64,000 nucleotides of DNA, taken from NCBI GenBank assembly GCA_905221605.1, contig CAJNDS010000147.1:765773-829772 (forward strand), read 5' to 3'. Made by a program: the position numbers and the translations under genes. The notes beneath the pieces are model-generated. The model made no database searches and was not told the DNA's origin. It saw only the letters and a list, made by a program, of their open reading frames with translations. Shown one piece after another: positions 59,190-64,000 of this stretch. The first letter of the stretch is position 1, and each line of letters begins with the position of its first letter. Source of the DNA: Symbiodinium natans (taxonomy: Eukaryota; Sar; Dinophyceae; Suessiales; Symbiodiniaceae).

Positions 59190-59345
59190 GTCTTGGGGTC
59201 TTGGGGTTTTTGGTTTTTGTTGGGTTGTTTGGTTTTTGTTTTTGGGTTTTTTGGGGGGTTTTGGTGTTTTGGGGGTTTAGGAGCTGTTGGGATTTTGGGG
59301 TTTTTGGAGCTGTTAGGGTTTTAGGAGCTCTTGGGGTGTTAGGGC
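59190..59345 (+). repeat. GGTTTTTGG/GGGGTTTT-rich tract
   Basis: G/T-rich, irregular, with GGGGTTTTTGG motifs. It resembles decayed telomere-like repeats. The long frames over it on both strands are artefacts. Confidence 0.6.
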
Positions 59346-59644
59346 CCGAAGACCGCAAGACCCCAAGACTCCAAGACCCCAAACCCCAAAGCCCCATAAA
59401 ATCCCAAAACAGCAGCAGTCCCAAGCCTGGGTCCTTGTTGGGTATACTGTTACATTTTTTGTCCTATTAAATTCCCAATAAGGAATAAACATATATGGCC
59501 CCAACAAGGAAGCATAAACTCACCTGTTTGTTGCCTTTTGCGCCTCCGAGGCCAGCTGCTGGCCTCGTCCCCCAGCCGGCTCGGCAAAGGCCCGGATGCG
59601 TGGAGATCACAGGGGTGTTTGGAGGTTTCATCGGGTTATAGGTA

Positions 59645-59710
59645 GGGTTTAGGGTTTAGGGTTTTAGGGTTTTAGGGTTTTAGAGTGTAGGGTTTAGGGT
59701 TCAGGGCTCC
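59645..59710 (+). repeat. TTTAGGG/TTTTAGGG array
   Basis: Eight units. Confidence 0.85.
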
Positions 59711-59800
59711 AGCGACGTCCATCAGCGAGGCCAGATGCAAGAATAGGGCTCAGGGACATCCATGAAGCGAAGGGAAGGGAGCGCTTACGGAACAGACTCC

Positions 59801-59898
59801 GGATCTTCTCCCCTATATAAACAGTCCTCAATGGGGATTACAGTGCCCTTTTTATAATCTTGATTAAGGGCTGTTAGTATAAGGGGGAACATCCCAAG
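59801..59898. mobile_element. Foldback element, family A, copy 9
   Basis: GATCTTCTCCCCTATATAAACAG on the left pairs with GGCTGTTAGTATAAGGGGGAAC and ATCCCAAG on the right. Confidence 0.7.
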
Positions 59899-60164
59899 AA
59901 CAGACTAGAGACTAAAATCTAGAAGAGCCCAAGGACCAGATCTCAGGTTTAAAGTGGCTTTTGGGATTCCGTTTTGGTGAGTTCACCGTGCCTATCGTAT
60001 ACATAACCCTGTAAGCCCGACACCCTTGCCTGAGTACAGTTCCTTCTTTTTGAGTACTTCTTTTCTGGTCATCTAGTAACTCCGAAGGCATGAATCTGGC
60101 TCCTCCTCGCGTGCCCAACTAAACAACAGCAATGGTGGGTCTAGGATGGTCTAGGTAGATAGCA

Positions 60165-60210
60165 CAGTAAACCCTGAGCCCTAAACCCTAAACCTAAACC
60201 CCAAACCCCA
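60165..60210 (-). repeat. CCCTAAA patch
   Basis: Degenerate. 59900-60160 and 60210-60320 are unassigned. Confidence 0.75.
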
Positions 60211-60352
60211 CGGCCTGCAGGTCGCTTTGCCACCGCTGCGGCGCGAATAGGGTCGGAGGCAAGCGGAGACAGGGGGCGCGCCTTCCTCCGAGAGACTCCG
60301 AGACCCCTGGACTTGGGGGTTATTAGGGTGTACGGTGTAATGTGTAGGGTGC

Positions 60353-60427
60353 AATTAGGGTTTAGGGTTTAGGGTTTAGGGCTAGGGTTTAGGGCTAGGG
60401 TTTAGGGTTTAGGGTTTAGGGTTTAGG
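60353..60427 (+). repeat. TTTAGGG array
   Basis: Ten units with GGGCTAGGG variants. A second patch lies at 60490-60515. Confidence 0.9.
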
Positions 60428-60794
60428 AACCCATGCCCAGAGCCTATGCAGGCCTTCGTCCTGGGCGATGATGCTCGGCTCAGGGAGGCGGTTTAGGGTT
60501 TAGGGTTTAGGGAATTTTTAGGGTCCTTAAGGGAGGGGGGGTTTCATGGGGGGGGTAAGTACCTAGGAAACCTTAGGGAAGCTTAGGGAGCCTCAGGGAC
60601 AGAAGGGAAGTTTAGGGAACCCTGGGTTACACATCCCCTTGAACCCCCCCTCCCTTAAGAACACGATCAGTACACCAACATGGATAATATGGCTACTGTT
60701 ACTTCCAAGAGGCTGCATCGGTGTGCTCTACATAAGCTGACACGAAAGCAAGAAGGCCCACTTTGTAGCGTAATTCAATCCTTCAAGCCTAACC

Positions 60795-60913
60795 CCTATA
60801 TACCCTAAACCCGAAACCCTACACCCGAAGCCCTGAGCCCTGAGCCCTAAACCCCAAGCCCCAAGCCCTAAGCCCTAAGCTCTAAACCCTAAACCCTAAA
60901 CCCTAAACCCTGG
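60795..60913 (-). repeat. CCCTAAA/CCCTAAG/CCCTGAG array
   Basis: Degenerate to the left and clean at 60883-60910. Confidence 0.88.
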
Positions 60914-60998
60914 ATCCCCAGAATAAGCTCAGGACACGGGCTGCCTTCTTTGGATCCGGCGCGACGACTTGAGCGCAGCTTCGCAGGGTAATGCTGCC

Positions 60999-61035
60999 TA
61001 AAGGCTCCGATCTAGTACCCTTCTTCTGGCTGGGT
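60999..61035. mobile_element. Family B left arm only
   Basis: CCTAAAGGCTCCGATCTAGTACCC. The matching right arm appears alone at 61423-61472 (CTAACCCAATAAAAGGAATTAC then ATTCGAGCCTTCAGG). The element may be split by about 390 bp of other sequence that includes TTTTTAGGG repeats (61215-61265). Confidence 0.55.
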
Positions 61036-61479
61036 TGGGGGGTTTCGGAGATGAGGGTCTAAGGTTTGGAGTTTAGGTTTCCTAAACTCTGAACCCTTCA
61101 GGGTTTGGTCAGTGGCAAGCACAGGGTTGTTGCTGGGGGGGGAGGAGGGGGGGTGGGCTGGAGGGTCCGCCCAAGCCTCCTCTTGTAGTCGGGGTACCTT
61201 GTTCTAGAGTGTAGGTTTTAGGGTATAGGGTTTTTAGGGTTTTTGGGGTTTTTAGGGTTTAGGGTATAAATCAATAAGGCCATAAGAACATCAGGCATGC
61301 GCCAAGAAACGAATGACAGCTAGGGGGTTCATGGTTCTGCCTGGGTCAGTCAAAACCTTGCAAAACCCACACCCAGGATCATCCAGCATAGCGCTTTCTC
61401 CTCTTGTGGCGAGGGTAATTCAGGTTACCCCATAGCTAACCCAATAAAAGGAATTACATTCGAGCCTTCAGGAAGGGCT

Positions 61480-61588
61480 CACCCTAAACCCTAAACCCTA
61501 AACCCTAAACCCTAAACCCTGAACCCTGAACCCTGAACCCTAAACCCTAAACCCTAACCCCTAAACCCTAAACCCTAAACCCTAAACA
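61480..61588 (-). repeat. CCCTAAA array
   Basis: Fifteen units with CCCTGAA variants, directly beside the family B right arm. Confidence 0.92.
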
Positions 61589-61711
61589 GGTAGGGCTGAT
61601 CATCGGTTTTATCCGGCTTTCAAGGATGTGCAGAGCCTCCGGGGCAGCCGCAGCACCGCCATCGCCGCCCTGGCCCCGCTGTCAAGCCCGCAGGCACACC
61701 CCCCTATGCAG

Positions 61712-61765
61712 TAGGGTTTAGGGTTTAGGGTTTGGGGTTTGGGGTTTAGGGTTTAGGGTTTAGGG
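61712..61765 (+). repeat. TTTAGGG array
   Basis: Seven units, directly beside the family H element. Confidence 0.9.
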
Positions 61766-61774
61766 TAGATGATC

Positions 61775-61893
61775 ATACCTTGGGGGCGACATGAACCCTA
61801 AAAGGGTCTTATGGCTCCATATACCTTGTAGAAACTATACTAGCATAGGGTATATGTGAGCCCAATTCTAGGGCTCATGTGGTCCCCAAGGTA
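61775..61893. mobile_element. Foldback element, family H, good copy
   Basis: ACCTTGGGGGCGACATGAACCC on the left pairs with GGGCTCATGTGGTCCCCAAGGT on the right. Inner TCCATATACCTTG and GGGTATATGTG also pair. Confidence 0.8.
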
Positions 61894-62260
61894 GAACCCC
61901 AAGGACAGCTTCGGTGTATGCAAAGCACCAGGAAGAGACAACAAAAGTAGGCTTATGTGGGTGCAGGTGAATTGATCATAATAATGATAAGCATGACAGC
62001 AATGATAGTGAAAATAACAAAATGAAAATAGAAAGAATGAAAATATTGACTCGTCTATGCTTTCCCTAGTTGCAAGCGCCTCAAAGATTTCGTGTTCAGT
62101 ACAGCCGCTTCGGGTAGAAACAAACAAGCCTTTCACTTGTTGCCTCTTATAAACCTGCCAGGATGTATTGCATAGGTTACTCCTATGATTATCTGGATAT
62201 GCATCTGATCGCACGCGGGAACTGTTTCGGATTTTATGTTCAGGTGCCTTTGCATGTTGA

Positions 62261-62478
62261 GATGGAGCTCGGGTGTCATATGACATGTCTTTCATGGCTG
62301 CTCCGGGTGGCAAGCTTGCTGGCCCTACACTACACACGTGTCTTCTGGCTATCACCACAGCCCAGGTGCAAGAAAAAGGTTCTCGGCTTCGGAAGCACAA
62401 TTGGGAGTGCTGTCACCTTTGGATGTGCCTAACGGAGCCACTTTCCAGTGAGATACCGTGGGGCATACCAGCATGTTG
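62261..62478 (+). CDS. Possible exon, unrecognised
   Basis: The frame from 62261 (after TGAG at 62257-62260) runs to TGA 62477-62479. It reads DGARVSYDMSFMAAPGGKLA then GPTLHTCLLAITTAQVQEKG. Composition is ordinary and the region is free of repeats. The overlapping - frame (61840-62400) and another + frame (62163-62432) are alternatives. No domain was recognised. Confidence 0.35.
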
Positions 62479-62545
62479 AGCAGCCACAGCTTAGAAGTAT
62501 CCAACTCCGACGTAGGGTCTAAGCGTTTGGGGATTTGAGGGTGTA

Positions 62546-62585
62546 AACCCTAAACCCTAAACCCTAAACCCTAAGCCCTAAACCT
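62546..62585 (-). repeat. CCCTAAA array
   Basis: Five units. Confidence 0.9.
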
Positions 62586-62859
62586 CCTGGCTTCTGCAAG
62601 GACTGCCTGTGCCTCTCTGCGGATGGCAGCATCGAGCTGATCCATGCGACTGGGTTCACTTGGGTATTATACGGGCCTTAATGATTAGAACCGGGTTTTG
62701 GGGGTTATTGTAGTATATTCATGAAGGGACCATAAGGGAATAAAATTAGTATTCATTCCGACTATAGTAGAGGGGTGATAGGGGTGAGGGTTTCAGGGGC
62801 TGGGGCTTAGGGATTAAGACTTCAGAGCTTGTGGTTTATATGTCATGACACATCGGCTG

Positions 62860-63108
62860 CTACTCATTCTTCTTGTAGAAGCACGTACTTTCCGCTAGCT
62901 TATGCAACCAGTCTTGCATCCTCATGCTCGTTGCTGCGTCAAGTGCTTCGATCCGGTTGTGTGTCCCGTCGCTTGGGCCTTTCCAGCACTTCACACGATG
63001 AGGTGTAGGAGGGCAAACTACCTCGGGGACCACGCGAACCCACAAATTGTGATCAGACTCCACATGCTGCCATGTTCCAATGGCCCACCCGGCCCGAACT
63101 ACGTTCAA
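62860..63108 (-). CDS. Possible exon, unrecognised
   Basis: An 82-codon frame on -. Its C-terminal part, THNRIEALDAATSMRMQDWL then HKLAESTCFYKKNE, looks like real protein. The sequence is non-repetitive except for the far N-terminal end near CCCTAAA-like sequence. No domain was recognised and no splice structure was resolved. Confidence 0.3.
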   Translation of the reverse strand: MNVVRAGWAIGTWQHVESDHNLWVRVVPEVVCPPTPHRVKCWKGPSDGTHNRIEALDAATSMRMQDWLHKLAESTCFYKKNE

Positions 63109-63219
63109 GCCCTAAACCCTGCACGTTAAGCGCCAATCCCTAGACTCCAAACCCTGAAACCTACACCCGACAACCCCAAATCGACCTCAACATGGCAAGG
63201 AGAAGGTACTTAAACGCTT

Positions 63220-63252
63220 AGGGTTTGGGGTTTAGGGTTTAGGGTTTAGGGA
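63220..63252 (+). repeat. TTTAGGG array
   Basis: Four units. A further patch lies at 63367-63398. Confidence 0.85.
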
Positions 63253-63400
63253 CTTAAAAGGATAAACCCCATGAAGCCCGAGGTCGTCGCAATGGACGGA
63301 GCAGAGAATCCGGTTCAAGCCAGGAGCGGCAGCGACGGCTCTGCCTTCTTCTCCCTGGTTTAGAGTGTAGGGTTTAGGGTTTAGGGCAGTTTAGGGTTTA

Positions 63401-63490
63401 CCTGAAGGCTCCAAGGTCGTTCCTGTTTGGGTTAGTTTGAGGGGATTCGAGATTACTACCCCGAAAAGGTACTACATAGGAGCTTTTAGG
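63401..63490. mobile_element. Foldback element, family B, copy 8
   Basis: CCTGAAGGCTCCAAGGTCGTTCC pairs with AAAGGTACTACATAGGAGCTTTTAGG. Confidence 0.75.
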
Positions 63491-63856
63491 AAGGGTTCAG
63501 GGTTCAGGTATACATGTTACAAGAGTGTGCTTAGGTTTATAGGGTGACGTGAACATTTGAACAACAGTGGGATTAGGTGCCCCACCGCTACACAATTAGG
63601 CCTTTGGACATGTTTTTAGGGTTCCTGCCAACCCCAGCGCACACGCTAATCCCGAAACAATGAACCGGAAACCCTAAACCCCTAATCCCATTACGCCAGC
63701 AAACTGAGCTTGTGGTCCTAGGTGAGGCTTGCGGTTTTGGGTTGAGGGTTAAGAGCAAGCAACCCCTTACCTTCCTGCTTGAAGGGTATAAGAGTCTACG
63801 ATGAAGTCTACTCCAGGCGTGTTTGTTTATGTTTTTTTGGTGGGGGGTGTGAATTT

Positions 63857-63905
63857 CCCTAGGCTCAAAATGGCCCAGAAACCTTGCATACGCCTTTGGG
63901 CCAAA
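63857..63905 (-). repeat. Dispersed repeat U, copy 2
   Basis: CCCTAGGCTCAAAATGGCCCAG ... CCTTGCATA ... CCTTTGGGC is the inverted counterpart of 53535-53592. Confidence 0.6.
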
Positions 63906-64000
63906 TCCCTAAAATACAAGTCCAGGTTTAGGGTTTAGGTCCTTAGAGCCTTAGGGTTTTGGAGACTTCAGACTCGGGAGTGCCATGAGTGGAGAAGGTC

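Noticed and set aside
59001-59424. 141-codon - frame and 89-codon + frame
   Set aside because: They lie over a G/T-rich decayed repeat tract, give Pro/Lys/Thr or Gly/Phe/Val runs, and are open on both strands.
63860-63885. GGGCCATTTTGAGCC (minus strand), resembling the dinoflagellate spliced-leader core GCCATTTTGGC
   Set aside because: Only a partial match, without the rest of the leader or a donor site, and it belongs to a dispersed repeat with a copy at 53535. The matching GGCCAAAATGGCC at 16125 is part of a perfect hairpin.
1-64000. rRNA, tRNA or other structural RNA genes
   Set aside because: I saw no recognisable tRNA cloverleaf with A and B boxes and no rRNA-like stretch, but a covariance-model search was not possible here.
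1-64000. Coccidian (Eimeria-like) origin, because TTTAGGG-type repeats are spread through the window
   Set aside because: The CAG trinucleotide arrays expected in such genomes are absent, and the window is full of small inverted-repeat elements. The origin remains open.

Overview
This window looks like the end, or a subtelomeric stretch, of a chromosome from a nuclear protist or algal genome. It opens with C-rich CCCTAAA repeats, the TTTAGGG-type telomere on the strand expected at a left chromosome end. The same heptamer and many variants then recur every few hundred bases, in both orientations, through all 64 kb. No bacterial or organellar gene organisation, rRNA, tRNA or CRISPR was seen. 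TTTAGGG telomeres occur in plants, green algae, dinoflagellates, chromerids and coccidia. Short spliced introns, poly-C/poly-G tracts, T-rich minisatellites and a transposase-like fragment make an alveolate or algal protist, perhaps of the dinoflagellate lineage, a reasonable guess, but the sequence does not settle this. Coccidian-type CAG trinucleotide arrays are absent.

The window is very gene-poor. The best gene is a seven-exon model on + at 21448-22774. It has six GT-AG introns of 43-106 nt with compatible phases and encodes about 303 residues of no recognised family. Other supportable coding pieces are fragments. They are a transposase-like terminal exon at 6015-6275, ORF sequence inside a terminal-inverted-repeat element at 40755-41275, three tandem copies of a 126-128 bp unit at 39801-40184, and scattered single-exon candidates near 20.4, 24.3, 31.2, 35.1, 46.5, 54.7, 56.8, 58.2, 62.3 and 63.0 kb.

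The dominant content is a large collection of small (about 60-250 bp) non-coding foldback elements that look like MITEs. I sorted them by eye into families A to U. The best supported are A (end TTGGGATGTTCCCCCTTATA), B (AAGGCTCCnATGTAGTnCC), C (CCCAAAGAGCCCAATAC), D (CTACTATTTGCTTAAGAA), G (CTCAAGGGACTAAAG), H (ACCTTGGGGACCAAATGAAC) and M (CTTGGTAGCCCAG). Some are nested in one another, some carry internal duplications, and several have TTTAGGG/CCCTAAA tracts exactly in their loops or at their broken ends. The letters are mine, not published names.

Layout. 0-3.5 kb: telomere-like arrays with scattered foldbacks. 3.5-4.4 kb: a 40-unit minisatellite with an inverted block. 5.5-6.6 kb: a CTCCAGA palindrome cluster, the transposase-like exon and poly-C. 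6.6-20.9 kb: telomere-like arrays and foldbacks, including a large array of variant AAAGCCCT repeats at 17.5-18.1 kb. 20.9-22.8 kb: the only sizeable stretch free of telomere repeats, holding the gene. 22.8-39.6 kb: arrays, foldbacks and microsatellites, including a 0.7 kb TATG/TAATG compound array at 31.5-32.15 kb. 39.7-41.6 kb: tandem repeat and TIR element with ORFs. 41.9-43.6 kb: a GC-rich island of different composition ending in a G-rich block. 43.65-64 kb: more arrays and foldbacks with a few possible exons. All coordinates of repeat ends are by eye and may be off by a few bases.
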